Of a stretch of DNA of 64,000 nt, positions 29,033 through 38,314 are shown in pieces (position 1 is the stretch's first letter; each line of letters opens with the position of its first letter). The position numbers were made by a program, and so were the translations under genes. Under the pieces are notes generated by a model. The model saw nothing but the letters and a program-made list of their open reading frames with translations, made no database searches and was not told the DNA's origin. The DNA comes from Dokdonia sp. GTDB taxonomy: Bacteria; Bacteroidota; Bacteroidia; Flavobacteriales; Flavobacteriaceae. The stretch lies in contig JAHDIF010000003.1 of the NCBI GenBank assembly GCA_020630915.1, forward strand, positions 1-64,000. The letters are read 5' to 3'.

Positions 29033-29896
29033 TTAATTCCCGTCTTGTGCAGATAGGTCTTTCATTTCCTCTTCAATCATCGTATAAAATTGATCGATTT
29101 TTGGAAGAACGTAAATTTTTGTTCTTCGATTTGTAGATCTATTTTCGGGTGTATCATTAGATACTAGGGGCACAAATTCGCTTCGCCCTGCTGCAATAAG
29201 TTGAGACGGATTAGCTCCTAGAGAAACTAGTTCTCTTACTATGGCAGTAGCTCTCTTAGCGCTTAAATCCCAGTTGTCTATCAAAACTCCTCTACTATAA
29301 GGTACATTATCAGTATGGCCCTCCACTAACGCTTCAAAATCTGGTTTACTATTAATAACAGTAGCAACCTTTCCTAGTATTTCTCTTGCACGTGTTGTTA
29401 TATTGTAACTACCACTTTGAAATAGCACCTTATCTGATAAAGAAATAAATACTACACCTTTCTCAACATTTACTTCTATATCTTGATCGTTAATTCCTAC
29501 TTCTTTCTTTAGACTTGTAACTATAGCAAGGGTTACGCTATCTTTTTTAGTCAATGCATCTTGTAGTCTACTTATTTTAAGATCTTTTTCTTTAAGACTT
29601 TCTAAAGACTTTTCTAGATTAGTAGCACCTTGCTTCGTAAGAACTGTTAAGTCTTTAGAGCTTTCTATAAGATCTTTCTTATCTCTGTTTAATTCTTTTA
29701 TGCGTTCTTCTAGAGAGGTTACTCTGGTTGTGGCACTGGCTTTTTCTTCTAGGCAAGAGTTAAGTTTTACTGTTGCCGTATTTAAAAGGTCTTGTGTTTC
29801 TTGTTGTCGAGCCTCTAATGCTGCAAATTCCTTTTTACTCACGCATGAGGTAAGTAAGAGAACGCAGGCCATGGCGCTTACTATAAGTGTCTTCAT
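29033..29896 (-). CDS. OmpA-family peptidoglycan-binding lipoprotein
   Basis: 287 residues. Lipoprotein signal with lipobox LTSC (C18), a long coiled-coil (about 25-125, rich in Glu, Lys and Leu) and a C-terminal OmpA/MotB domain: 'FEALVEGHTDNVPYS', 'NWDLSAKRATAIVREL' and 'NRSTNRRTKIYV', which bind diaminopimelate of peptidoglycan. It probably ties the outer membrane to the cell wall across the coiled-coil spacer. It is flanked by its own promoter and terminator. Confidence 0.92.
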   Translation of the reverse strand: MKTLIVSAMACVLLLTSCVSKKEFAALEARQQETQDLLNTATVKLNSCLEEKASATTRVTSLEERIKELNRDKKDLIESSKDLTVLTKQGATNLEKSLESLKEKDLKISRLQDALTKKDSVTLAIVTSLKKEVGINDQDIEVNVEKGVVFISLSDKVLFQSGSYNITTRAREILGKVATVINSKPDFEALVEGHTDNVPYSRGVLIDNWDLSAKRATAIVRELVSLGANPSQLIAAGRSEFVPLVSNDTPENRSTNRRTKIYVLPKIDQFYTMIEEEMKDLSAQDGN

Positions 29897-29925
29897 AATT
29901 TTATAAATTATTATTGGGTTTGTGT

Positions 29926-29933
29926 CAAAAGTA
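29926..29933 (-). promoter_or_regulatory. -7 box of the OmpA-like gene
   Basis: On the minus strand TACTTTTG fits TAnnTTTG and lies about 30 bases before the start codon. Confidence 0.45.
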
Positions 29934-29982
29934 TTAAAATCTAAAATGTTAAAATAGTACTTAACAGATTTTTATCTTTTAG

Positions 29983-30978
29983 TTATAAATCAGAAAATCG
30001 CTGTTTATTTTTTAAAAAGTACGTGTAAACAATAGAAAAAAGACGAGCATATTGCTTTTTATTCTGTATAAATTTTCTTTTTTTCAAAAGTGTGGGGAAG
30101 TGATAGTAAAAACTAAAATGTGCCTTTATTATAGACCAGAAGTGCAAAAATTTACCTTGCATTAAAAAACGAAAACCTGCCAGCCCGTCCAAAAGAAGAC
30201 GTAAGAATATAATGAGAATGTATCCTGCTCCAGAAACATTTTTTACAAGATTAAATAGGGTATTTCTAAAATTATAGAATGTCTTTTTAGGATGAAGGTT
30301 TGATAATGTACCACCTCCTAGATGGTATACATGACTTTCGCCACAAGCGACTACGTAGGATCCTACATTATTTATGCGCCAGCAAAGATCAATTTCTTCT
30401 TGGTGTGCAAAATAATCCTCATCAAATCCACCAAGATCAAAAAACAAGTTAGACCTAACGAATAGACAAGCTCCGGATGCCCACTGCACCCGTACGGTGT
30501 CATCATATTGCCCTAGATCTTCTTCACATGTGTCAAAAATTCTTCCCCTACAAAATGGATACCCTAGGGTATCTAACATTCCACCAGCAGCACCTGCATA
30601 CTCAAAACGTGCTTTGTTGTTAAGATCTAAAATTTTAGGTTGTGCGGCGCCCAGAGTATCATCTTTTTTAAAAAGATGGAGTACGGGCTCTAGCCAACCA
30701 GATGGCGTATGTACATCACTATTGAGCAATACAAAAATATCAGCCTTAATATGTTTTAAAGCATCGTTATACCCTTTGGCATACCCTCCGTTAACTGTAT
30801 TTTGAACGATTGTAACTTCAGGAAAATGTTGTTTGCAATACCCAATAGAGTCGTCAGTAGAGGCATTATCTGCCACATATACATCTGCCAGACCTTTACT
30901 AGATTCTAGCACTGTTGGGACAAAGCGCTCTAATAAGGCTCGACCATTCCAGTTAAGTATAACTATTGCAGTTTTCAC
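29983..30978 (-). CDS. Glycosyltransferase family 2
   Basis: 331 residues. GT-A fold: 'AIVILNWNGRALLERFVPT' at the start, 'VADNASTDDSI', the nucleotide-metal motif in 'FVLLNSDVHTP', and 'GGFDEDYFAHQEEIDLCWR' with the catalytic ED region. It resembles rhamnosyltransferase-type GT2 proteins. The C-terminal 100 residues include hydrophobic segments (near 245-270) that suggest membrane association. It probably adds a sugar to a lipid-linked or surface glycan. No other glycan gene adjoins it. Confidence 0.9.
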   Translation of the reverse strand: MKTAIVILNWNGRALLERFVPTVLESSKGLADVYVADNASTDDSIGYCKQHFPEVTIVQNTVNGGYAKGYNDALKHIKADIFVLLNSDVHTPSGWLEPVLHLFKKDDTLGAAQPKILDLNNKARFEYAGAAGGMLDTLGYPFCRGRIFDTCEEDLGQYDDTVRVQWASGACLFVRSNLFFDLGGFDEDYFAHQEEIDLCWRINNVGSYVVACGESHVYHLGGGTLSNLHPKKTFYNFRNTLFNLVKNVSGAGYILIIFLRLLLDGLAGFRFLMQGKFLHFWSIIKAHFSFYYHFPTLLKKRKFIQNKKQYARLFSIVYTYFLKNKQRFSDL

Positions 30979-31037
30979 AGTGCAAATATGAGAGTTATTT
31001 TAATCAAGTGCTATCTGTTGAGGGTAAAAGATACTAC

Positions 31038-31051
31038 GCTTTCGCGAAAGC
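31038..31051. repeat. GCTTTCGCGAAAGC palindrome, copy 9
   Basis: A perfect intergenic copy between the GT2 gene and the HSDR_N-type gene. Confidence 0.9.
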
Positions 31052-31109
31052 GTACTCCATAAATTCACTATTAGAATAAAGAGTGAAGCGATAAAACTCA
31101 CTCAACACT

Positions 31110-31556
31110 TTACAAATCAAAAGTGGGCAATTCTCTAACAAAAGTATATCGTTGATTATTATAGTCCATCTGGCAATAATAGTGATTGAGTCCGTTTGTA
31201 ACCATTAAATAGGTAGCATCGAGCTGAAGGTTGTAACGAGCAATCTGGTCAAAGGTCTCTTGATTAATAGTGATGGTAGGAGATTTGCATTCGATCATTA
31301 GAAAAATACTGCCATCTTTATTATATACTACTATATCGTACCTTTTTTTAGTTCCGTTTACCATGAACTCTTTTTCTACATTAATTAAAGATTTAGGGTA
31401 ATGATGAGTTTCCATAAGGAATAGTAGGGTGTGCTGGCGTACCCATTCTTCTGGGGTGAGGCGTACGTATTTTTTACGAATGGTGTCAAAAATATAAGGT
31501 TTGTTTTCCTTATTTTTGAGTGTAAAAGAATAGGACGGAAAGAGCAGTTGTTGCAT
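31110..31556 (-). CDS. HSDR_N-type nuclease-fold protein
   Basis: 148 residues matching the N-terminal domain of type I restriction R subunits: 'VRLTPEEWVRQHTLLFLME', 'KRYDIVVYNKDGSIFLMIECKSP' (the PD-(D/E)xK core with D, E and K), then 'IARYNLQLDATYLMVTNGL'. It has no helicase part and no M or S subunits nearby, so it is not a restriction system. It is divergent from holA with 37 bases between, an arrangement I recall as common in Bacteroidota, which may point to a repair role. Confidence 0.82.
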   Translation of the reverse strand: MQQLLFPSYSFTLKNKENKPYIFDTIRKKYVRLTPEEWVRQHTLLFLMETHHYPKSLINVEKEFMVNGTKKRYDIVVYNKDGSIFLMIECKSPTITINQETFDQIARYNLQLDATYLMVTNGLNHYYCQMDYNNQRYTFVRELPTFDL

Positions 31557-31593
31557 CTTGCCAAATTACCAATTTCACCATTAACTACCAATA

Positions 31594-32598
31594 GTGCAAA
31601 CAGCCGACAATATACTTTCTGACATAAAAAATGGAAGCGTTCACCCTATTTATTTCTTAACTGGTGATGAAGCGTATTTTATTGATCAAATTGCTAGTTA
31701 CATCGAGCACAATCTCCTTGATGAAGCCGAAAAAGGGTTTAATCAAGTAGTGCTTTATGGCAGGGATGTAAGTGTAGAAGACATTGTGAGCCATGCCAAG
31801 CGTTATCCTATGATGGCAGAACGACAGGTAGTAATTGTAAAAGAAGCACAAGATTTATCTCGCTCCATTGAGAAATTAGTGAGCTATGTTGAGAACCCTC
31901 AGCCTACAACAGTTTTGGTGATTTGTTATAAATACAAAAAACTAGATGGAAGAAAAGGGCTCGCCAAGACGCTCAAGAAAAATGCAGTACTTTTTGAAAG
32001 TAAAAAGCTCTACGAAAACCAAGTAAGCGACTGGTTGCGAAGGACATTAATAGCAAAAGGGTATAACATTACACCTAAGGCGGGGCAGATGCTGGTGGAC
32101 TATCTAGGTACAGATTTGGGCAAAATCTATAATGAACTAAGTAAACTAATGCTAGTAGTATCTCAGGGTAGCGAGATCACACCTGAAGTAGTAGAAGAAA
32201 ATATAGGGATAAGTAAAGATTATAATAATTTTGAATTACGTAAAGCTGTGGGAGAGCGCGATATTGTAAAAGCACAGCGTATAGCTCAGTATTTTGTTCA
32301 AAACCCCAAGGATAATCCCTTAGTTCTTACCATTTCTTCGTTGTATAGTTTTTTTACAAACCTCCTTAAATATCACGGACTTCCTCAAAAAGATAAAGGA
32401 ACGGTTTCTAAAACTTTAGGAGTTAATCCATACTTTGTAAATGAATACGTGATTGCTGCAAGGCACTATCCTATGAAAAGAGTGAGCGCTGCGGTAGCAA
32501 GTCTTAGAGAGGCAGATGTAAAAAGTAAAGGCGTGGGTGCAAGTTCCTTTGCCTCACCTGATTTACTTAAGGAAACTTTGGTAAAAATAATGGGATAG
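31594..32598 (+). CDS. holA: DNA polymerase III subunit delta
   Basis: 334 residues beginning at a GTG codon. N-terminal 'GSVHPIYFLTGDEAYFIDQI' is the delta AAA-like start, then 'RYPMMAERQVVIVKEAQDL', 'TTVLVICYKYKKLDGRKGLAK' split around the degenerate motif, and the C-terminal collar domain ending 'LKETLVKIMG'. It is the wrench of the clamp loader that opens the beta clamp. No ATG fits the N-terminus, so GTG is accepted. It is convergent with the TonB-receptor gene (1 base between). Confidence 0.93.
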   Translation: MQTADNILSDIKNGSVHPIYFLTGDEAYFIDQIASYIEHNLLDEAEKGFNQVVLYGRDVSVEDIVSHAKRYPMMAERQVVIVKEAQDLSRSIEKLVSYVENPQPTTVLVICYKYKKLDGRKGLAKTLKKNAVLFESKKLYENQVSDWLRRTLIAKGYNITPKAGQMLVDYLGTDLGKIYNELSKLMLVVSQGSEITPEVVEENIGISKDYNNFELRKAVGERDIVKAQRIAQYFVQNPKDNPLVLTISSLYSFFTNLLKYHGLPQKDKGTVSKTLGVNPYFVNEYVIAARHYPMKRVSAAVASLREADVKSKGVGASSFASPDLLKETLVKIMG

Positions 32599-32599
32599 T

Positions 32600-34816
32600 C
32601 TAATATTTTAACTGGATCCCTGCATAGGCACCAAAAGGATGACCAGGACGAAGTCCTGCAGGAACTCTTGATACTGCGTATTTCTCATCTAGTACATTAA
32701 TAACATTAGCTGTAAGACTTAGATTTTTCGATAGTTTATAGTTGCCAGATAGGTCAATGATAAAGTTGCTTGGCACTTTTTCATGTGTAGGGATTGTTCC
32801 GTATCCTGCCTGTGTTCTGAATGCTCCGTTGAAACGAGCGTTTAAATTTAGTTCCCAAGATTTATGTATTAGGGAAGCAGCTACATTAAGCTGGTGCTTT
32901 GCTAAGTAAGGGAGTTCGTCACCAGCTGTTACCTCACCCCACAGGTCATCATCACTCCCAAAACTATTAAGAAATTCGGTATCGGTAAAGGTGTAACCAA
33001 TAGATAGGGGTACAGAAATAGATGTGTTCTTTTTTAATAAGGTATAGTTAAGTAACATTTCTAAACCTTGCACTCGCACCTCACCAGCATTAAATTGCTC
33101 TAAAGTACCTTGACCCCCAGAAGAGTTAGTATCTGCACCCAGTAAGTTGCTGTAGTCATTGTAAAATGCAGTCACTTCTCCTTGTAGACCTCCAGTATCA
33201 AACCTAGATCCCAATTCATAATTAATACTTTCTTCAGGATCCTGATTTGGTTGGCTACCTGGAGGAGAGAACCCCTTATGAATACCGCCAAAAAGAGAAA
33301 AGCGGTTGTCTAATTTGTATGCAAAACCTGCTCCTGGAATAAATATATCAATATCATTCTGTCTTTCTGTAAGGTCTACACCTGTTCGATTTAGGTCACT
33401 TGTCCCGTAATTGGTTCTTGATAGTAGTATATTTTCGTATCTTATTCCAGGAGTAACGGTCCATTTATTCCATTTTAAACGGTAGGAGGCATAAGCCGAT
33501 AGGGCAGCTGCATCACTTATTCTATTAGCTTGAGTTCCTGGCGTTCCAGGATTCGTTAACTGCATAAGACCATTTGTAATGCGATACCCATCCTCCCATT
33601 GAAATCTATCTTCTTGATCTTGGTGATAACGTAATCCAACTTCTACATCGTGAAAAGTTGTTGCCCCGGACCAATGATAGTCTAACTTTGTTTGGATACC
33701 ACGACCGTAGTACTCACGATTATTATTACGTAAAATAATCGCGTTATCATTAGAATTAATGGTGCCAGTTAACACGCCAAAAGAAGTAGGGAAAGAATTG
33801 GGGTTACTAATAACATTGTTAATACTAGCATCTTCATTTGCAATATTTAAGCTTTGCAGTTTATCCCAGTTGCGTTTAAAATTATTCAGATACCCTATAG
33901 TTGTTATTCTAAAATCATTGGAAAATTGGAGTGTATGTATTGCCTGTAATTGGAGATGCTCTGCATTCATGACATCTTCTTGAGTACTAGCATATCTTCT
34001 AAATGGGTTTTCATTAAAGTCGCTATCTGTAAGTCCCACATAGGTCTCATCACTAATTTCATCTGAGTACTGAAATTTAAGTTCCAATGATTGAGGTATA
34101 GCAGATGTTGGATTTGTATTAAATCTTACTTTGGCAAGCACCTCGTCTATATCAAAACCACTATCACCCGTTACATCTATATTTTTAAAGCCAGTAGAGT
34201 TGTATTTTAAGTACTCTACCGCATATCCTATATTTTTGAATTGGTCACCCGCTCTTACATGATATCGCCCACTATTAAAGGTTCCATAACTAGCGTTTAG
34301 AGCTACTTCGAACTCTTCAGGTATTTGATATGAAACAAAATTAATAGCACCTCCAGTAGTAAAAGGGCCATACTGAACTTGAGAGCTACCTTTTAGTATC
34401 TCTACTGCTTGCATTCTTGCTATAGATGGAAAATAGTAGGCTGAAGGACTGCTGTAGGGAGCAGGAGCGATAAGTACACCGTCTTCCATTAAAGATATTT
34501 TTGCGCTACGCTCTGGGGATGTGCCACGCAAACTTATATTTGGACGTAAACCAAAGCCATCTTCTTCGTAAATGTTTACTCCAGGAACTGCTTTAAGAGC
34601 TCTATTAATATCTGTATAGTTGAATTTTTCTAACTCCTCGGGAGAAAGATAATACGATGACCCAGTTCTATTGCGAGCGGTAAATTTACTCCCAAAAATT
34701 TCTTGAGCAGAAATAATTACTTCGTCTAGTGCGTTTATAGAATCTAGCTGTGTTTGTGTCTGTGAGTGAGTGGTTGCTAGAGTTAAAAAGGTGAAAATAA
34801 GGAATAGATATTTCAT
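32600..34816 (-). CDS. FecA-like TonB-dependent receptor
   Basis: 738 residues. Signal peptide 1-18, a TonB-box region ('ALDEVIISAQ' near 29-38), the plug domain ('RALKAVPGVNIYEEDGFGLR', 'ILKGSSQVQYGPFTTGGAINF'), and a 22-strand barrel ending in an aromatic C-terminus (QLKY). The plug motif GPFTTGGAINF and lack of a carboxypeptidase-like N-domain fit Fe(III)-dicitrate/siderophore receptors (FecA type) rather than SusC. It should import an iron chelate through the outer membrane. No ABC importer or FecI/R pair adjoins it. Confidence 0.92.
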   Translation of the reverse strand: MKYLFLIFTFLTLATTHSQTQTQLDSINALDEVIISAQEIFGSKFTARNRTGSSYYLSPEELEKFNYTDINRALKAVPGVNIYEEDGFGLRPNISLRGTSPERSAKISLMEDGVLIAPAPYSSPSAYYFPSIARMQAVEILKGSSQVQYGPFTTGGAINFVSYQIPEEFEVALNASYGTFNSGRYHVRAGDQFKNIGYAVEYLKYNSTGFKNIDVTGDSGFDIDEVLAKVRFNTNPTSAIPQSLELKFQYSDEISDETYVGLTDSDFNENPFRRYASTQEDVMNAEHLQLQAIHTLQFSNDFRITTIGYLNNFKRNWDKLQSLNIANEDASINNVISNPNSFPTSFGVLTGTINSNDNAIILRNNNREYYGRGIQTKLDYHWSGATTFHDVEVGLRYHQDQEDRFQWEDGYRITNGLMQLTNPGTPGTQANRISDAAALSAYASYRLKWNKWTVTPGIRYENILLSRTNYGTSDLNRTGVDLTERQNDIDIFIPGAGFAYKLDNRFSLFGGIHKGFSPPGSQPNQDPEESINYELGSRFDTGGLQGEVTAFYNDYSNLLGADTNSSGGQGTLEQFNAGEVRVQGLEMLLNYTLLKKNTSISVPLSIGYTFTDTEFLNSFGSDDDLWGEVTAGDELPYLAKHQLNVAASLIHKSWELNLNARFNGAFRTQAGYGTIPTHEKVPSNFIIDLSGNYKLSKNLSLTANVINVLDEKYAVSRVPAGLRPGHPFGAYAGIQLKY

Positions 34817-34855
34817 TTATTTAGACTAATTACAAATAGTGAATTATTTTTTTTG

Positions 34856-34885
34856 CAAATATAAATGGCATTCTTTAATCATCAA
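34856..34885 (-). promoter_or_regulatory. Promoter of the TonB receptor
   Basis: On the minus strand TTG (34885-34883) and TATATTTG (34863-34856) are separated by 19 bases, a full match to the Bacteroidota consensus. The ATG lies 40 bases downstream. Confidence 0.65.
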
Positions 34886-34982
34886 AACTTATTTAGAATA
34901 AATAAAAACAATTAACAGATGATTCAAAAAAACGTCCTCTCTTTGATAGAACAAGTAGGCCTATTATCTAGATAATATGCCG

Positions 34983-34990
34983 TATCTTTG
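34983..34990 (+). promoter_or_regulatory. -7 box of guaB
   Basis: TATCTTTG fits TAnnTTTG. The start codon is 76 bases downstream, leaving a leader of about 70 bases that contains a palindrome copy. Confidence 0.55.
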
Positions 34991-35030
34991 CACGCAATTA
35001 ATTGGTATATGAGTAGGAGAGTGGGAGCCC

Positions 35031-35044
35031 GCTTTCGCGAAAGC
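35031..35044. repeat. GCTTTCGCGAAAGC palindrome, copy 10
   Basis: A perfect copy in the guaB leader, 22 bases before the ATG. It could form a stem in the mRNA near the start. Confidence 0.9.
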
Positions 35045-35066
35045 ATAACATCAAACAATAATTGCG

Positions 35067-36539
35067 ATGACTGCACACGAAAACAAAATTCTAGGAGAAG
35101 GTCTAACCTATGACGATGTACTCCTTGTTCCAGCTTTTTCTGAAGTACTTCCTAGAGAAGTAAGTATACAAACTAAGTTTACCCGTAATATTACATTAAA
35201 CGTTCCTATCGTTTCTGCTGCGATGGACACGGTTACAGAGAGTCGTATGGCTATTGCCATTGCCCAAGAAGGTGGGATAGGCGTATTGCACAAAAACATG
35301 ACTATTGAGCAGCAAGCGATGAAAGTGCGTAAAGTAAAACGTGCTGAGAGTGGGATGATTATAGATCCAGTAACCCTTCCTATTACAGCGATCGTACAAG
35401 ATGCAAAGAATGCGATGCGTGAGCATAGTATAGGCGGCATCCCTATTGTAGACGACGCAGGAAAGTTAATTGGAATTATAACCAATAGAGACCTTCGTTT
35501 TGAAAAAGATAATGATCGCCCAGTGAGTGAGGTAATGACTTCAGAAAACTTGGTAACAGCAAGTGAGGGTACATCACTAGGACAGGCAGAGGAAATCTTA
35601 CAGAATCATAAAATAGAAAAATTGCCTGTTGTTACAGATGATAACACTTTAGTAGGGTTAATAACCTTTAGAGACATTACAAAACTTACCCTTAAGCCTA
35701 ATGCAAATAAAGACAAGTATGGGAGACTACGTGTTGCAGCGGCTATAGGAGTGACTGGAGATGCTGTTGAGAGAGCTGGAGCCTTAGTAGGAGCAGGAGT
35801 AGATGCTATTGTTATTGATACAGCTCACGGTCATACAAAAGGTGTAGTAACAGTTCTTAAAGAAGTTAAAAAAGCATACCCAGAATTAGACTGTGTTGTA
35901 GGGAATATAGCAACAGGTGCAGCCGCAAAATACCTTGTAGAAGCCGGTGCAGATGCTGTAAAAGTGGGAATAGGACCAGGATCTATATGTACAACACGAG
36001 TAGTGGCTGGTGTTGGTTTTCCTCAATTTAGTGCGGTGTTAGAATGTGCTGCGGCTATTAAAGGATCTGGTGTCCCTGTAATTGCAGATGGAGGAATACG
36101 TTATACAGGTGATATACCTAAGGCAATTGCAGCAGGAGCAGATTGTGTGATGCTAGGTTCGCTTCTGGCAGGTACTAAAGAGTCTCCAGGAGAGACTATT
36201 ATTTATGAAGGACGTAAGTTTAAGTCCTATCGTGGTATGGGGTCTGTAGAGGCAATGAAAAAAGGGTCTAAGGATCGTTATTTTCAAGATGTAGAAGATG
36301 ATATTAAAAAACTAGTTCCAGAAGGAATTGTGGGACGTGTACCCTATAAAGGCGAGCTTAATGAAAGTATTCACCAGTTTGTAGGTGGACTACGTGCGGG
36401 AATGGGATATTGTGGTGCAGGTACTATTGACAACCTCAAAGAAAATGGTCAGTTTGTTAAAATTACTGCAAGTGGTATTAATGAAAGCCATCCTCACGAT
36501 GTGACTATAACTAAAGAAGCGCCTAATTATAGTAGGTAG
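35067..36539 (+). CDS. guaB: IMP dehydrogenase
   Basis: 490 residues, the normal length. N-terminal '[20 protein letters not shown]', two CBS domains inserted at about 95-210 ('[13 protein letters not shown]'), the substrate loop with the catalytic cysteine in '[15 protein letters not shown]', '[21 protein letters not shown]' and the flap with '[10 protein letters not shown]'. It oxidises IMP to XMP with NAD+, the committed step to GTP. Single gene with its own promoter; the CBS pair would sense adenine nucleotides. Confidence 0.97.
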   Translation: MTAHENKILGEGLTYDDVLLVPAFSEVLPREVSIQTKFTRNITLNVPIVSAAMDTVTESRMAIAIAQEGGIGVLHKNMTIEQQAMKVRKVKRAESGMIIDPVTLPITAIVQDAKNAMREHSIGGIPIVDDAGKLIGIITNRDLRFEKDNDRPVSEVMTSENLVTASEGTSLGQAEEILQNHKIEKLPVVTDDNTLVGLITFRDITKLTLKPNANKDKYGRLRVAAAIGVTGDAVERAGALVGAGVDAIVIDTAHGHTKGVVTVLKEVKKAYPELDCVVGNIATGAAAKYLVEAGADAVKVGIGPGSICTTRVVAGVGFPQFSAVLECAAAIKGSGVPVIADGGIRYTGDIPKAIAAGADCVMLGSLLAGTKESPGETIIYEGRKFKSYRGMGSVEAMKKGSKDRYFQDVEDDIKKLVPEGIVGRVPYKGELNESIHQFVGGLRAGMGYCGAGTIDNLKENGQFVKITASGINESHPHDVTITKEAPNYSR

Positions 36540-36552
36540 AATCTGAGTAATA

Positions 36553-36849
36553 ATGAATAATTATTTTGTTAAAGGATATGGAATCATAGGAGTTATTCTC
36601 GTTCCATTAGTACTGTTCTTGATTAGATTTGTTCAAATTCCTGGGCCGAACATTTATATTTTTATCTACTTACAGCTTATTGGAATTGTTTTTTTACTTG
36701 CTTATTTCTTTGAAAACGATAATTTTATTTTTAAGTACGCCATCAAGATTTGCGAAAAGTCTGTTCCTTCTAGTAAAAAAATGGCATTTTTTTACTTTGG
36801 ATCAACTACTTTTTTTTTAGTCTGCATTTGCTATCTATATGCTAGCTAG
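36553..36849 (+). CDS. Small membrane protein of unknown function
   Basis: 98 residues with three predicted membrane segments (about 9-26, 33-52, 76-96) and a short basic loop. It starts 13 bases after guaB and is likely on the same transcript. It is very rich in Phe and Ile. No family was recognised. Confidence 0.6.
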   Translation: MNNYFVKGYGIIGVILVPLVLFLIRFVQIPGPNIYIFIYLQLIGIVFLLAYFFENDNFIFKYAIKICEKSVPSSKKMAFFYFGSTTFFLVCICYLYAS

Positions 36850-36920
36850 ACTGGTAAAAACTCAATGATGTTATTATGTGATGTCACTATTTCTAGCTCA
36901 AAATAGTCCTAATTGTAAAA

Positions 36921-36992
36921 TGTCAAACTGAGCCTGTCGATTTATTTTAATCCAATGATTATCAAAACTCTTTCGAAGGGCTCAGGGTGACA
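36921..36992. repeat. Interrupted inverted repeat
   Basis: Left arm 36921-36940 (TGTCAAACTGAGCCTGTCGA) and right arm 36973-36992 pair at 16 of 20 positions across a 32-base AT-rich middle. Arms of the type TGTCA..CTGAGC...TCGA are a dispersed intergenic repeat that I recall from other flavobacteria. Confidence 0.65.
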
Positions 36993-37026
36993 AAGTGCAA
37001 CTATATTTGCTTTTGATGCATTTTTA

Positions 37027-37224
37027 TTATTTTAAAAGATGATCATCTATGTCCGACTCATCATCTTCTTTACTTTCTAAGAGTTCTATTGGGGTATCAT
37101 CTCGGTCTTTGGTTCTAAGAACTGGTGGAGTAGTCACTGCTCCGCCTAGTCCAATACCAATAGATGCTAATATTATTAATGCTATATACCCTAGAAGCCT
37201 CAGTTTTCTTTTGAAGCTTTTCAT
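37027..37224 (-). CDS. Small single-span membrane protein
   Basis: 65 residues: a basic N-terminus (KSFKRKLR), one membrane segment (about 10-30, 'LGYIALIILASIGIGLGGAV') and an acidic tail ('LLESKEDDESDIDDHLL'). This layout puts the acidic tail outside or in the periplasm. No family was recognised. Support comes from composition and the good membrane segment, so it is a moderately safe gene call. Confidence 0.5.
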   Translation of the reverse strand: MKSFKRKLRLLGYIALIILASIGIGLGGAVTTPPVLRTKDRDDTPIELLESKEDDESDIDDHLLK

Positions 37225-37270
37225 AAAAAAGGTTTAGTACCCAAAGATTTGGGTAGTGAACAATTAATGT

Positions 37271-37441
37271 AACCCAGATTATACAGTAGAACTTCGTGAT
37301 GAGTTTTGAAACAGTAATAAAATAGGATATTTTCTTAGTTTTAGCATAGCACCGCTATGGTGAAACTCAAAAATGTAGCGTAGCGGTCTATTTTGAAGCT
37401 GTCTCAAAACAGAATAGATTTTCTACTGCACAATCTGGGTT
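37271..37441. mobile_element. MITE-like element with 21-base terminal inverted repeats
   Basis: The ends 37271-37291 (AACCCAGATTATACAGTAGA...) and 37421-37441 (inverted) match at 19 of 21 bases. Inside lie further inverted segments (TTTTGAAACAG near the left against CTGTCTCAAAA near the right) and a central GC-richer hairpin (TAGCACCGCTA and TAGCGTAGCGGT). There is no reading frame for a transposase. No clear target-site duplication was identified. Confidence 0.5.
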
Positions 37442-37451
37442 TAAACGTGTT

Positions 37452-37823
37452 TTATGAAAGTCTTTTAAGAAAAGGCTCTTCTTGTTCTGGTTGTGAATGC
37501 TGTAAATTGAAAATAGGGTGATTCTTAAAAATATACTTACGAATCATTAATTTGTATGCGACTTTATTTTTTGCAGTGTATACAGCATCTAGCTGTTTGT
37601 AATTTGTAGTAGGAAGATTGAACGATGCTACTTGAACAGCTTGATTAAAAGTAATAGCCCTTTTAGAGGGATCCTGTCTTTTATTAGCAATATTTTCAAT
37701 CAGAAAATGTGATTGAGCATGTAACGTAAGGCTCGTTCTTCCAGAGAATAAAAACAATGCTAGAAGGCTAATTAATAACCTATTACATACCTTGCTATTC
37801 CTATATGAAGTATTCAATTTCAT
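37452..37823 (-). CDS. Exported protein of unknown function
   Basis: 123 residues. A long N-terminus with a hydrophobic core (about 14-33) ending LTLHAQ looks like a signal peptide with an extended basic n-region. The mature part ('QAVQVASFNLPTTNYKQLDA', 'YKLMIRKYIFKN') is short and basic. No family was recognised. It is 17 bases downstream of the NTF2-like gene on the same strand. Confidence 0.55.
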   Translation of the reverse strand: MKLNTSYRNSKVCNRLLISLLALFLFSGRTSLTLHAQSHFLIENIANKRQDPSKRAITFNQAVQVASFNLPTTNYKQLDAVYTAKNKVAYKLMIRKYIFKNHPIFNLQHSQPEQEEPFLKRLS

Positions 37824-37840
37824 TGTAACGAAGATACAAT

Positions 37841-38305
37841 TTATTGTTTTGCTTCGAATTTATCCAGAAGCTTATTGGTTTGGGCTTGTAATTTCTTTTT
37901 AAAAAACCCAGTTCCTCCCAGAAGCATTCCTTTAAAACCCATCGCTTGTTTTGCCCAAGTGTGAAGATTAAAAGTATCTATGTGTTTTATGATTTTTCCG
38001 TCTTGAATTTCAAACTGAGCATCTATCTTATTATGTACTTTTCGACCTGTTTGACTAAAAGTATATGTTGCTTCCCAATGAGCAGAACCTCTTTTGCCGT
38101 CGAACGTTATATCAGAAAAAGATACCTCAAAATCTTTTCCTTTTTGAGAATTAATAAGCATACGCCACATATTGCAGGCTCGCTCTCCTTTTAATGTTCC
38201 AAAAGCAGGATCTTCAAAATGTACATCTTTATGATAGCACGTAGCCATAGCCTCTGCATCCTGACTTTTAAAGGCAGTGTAAAAATTTTCTATAATAGGT
38301 CCCAT
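37841..38305 (-). CDS. NTF2/SnoaL-like protein
   Basis: 154 residues with the SnoaL-like cone fold: 'IENFYTAFKSQDAEAMATCY' at the start, 'HFEDPAFGTLKGERACNMWR', and 'YTFSQTGRKVHNKIDAQFEI..GKIIKHIDTF' near the end. Family members are small-molecule isomerases or binders; this one has no assigned substrate. The C-terminal basic helix (about 130-154) is an extension over the usual fold. It lies 9 bases after the GH26-like gene and is probably cotranscribed. Confidence 0.82.
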   Translation of the reverse strand: MGPIIENFYTAFKSQDAEAMATCYHKDVHFEDPAFGTLKGERACNMWRMLINSQKGKDFEVSFSDITFDGKRGSAHWEATYTFSQTGRKVHNKIDAQFEIQDGKIIKHIDTFNLHTWAKQAMGFKGMLLGGTGFFKKKLQAQTNKLLDKFEAKQ

Positions 38306-38314
38306 ATAATCTGA

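Noticed and set aside
31110-31556. Type I restriction-modification system
   Set aside because: Only the N-terminal nuclease-fold domain exists. There is no helicase part, and no HsdM or HsdS gene in the window.
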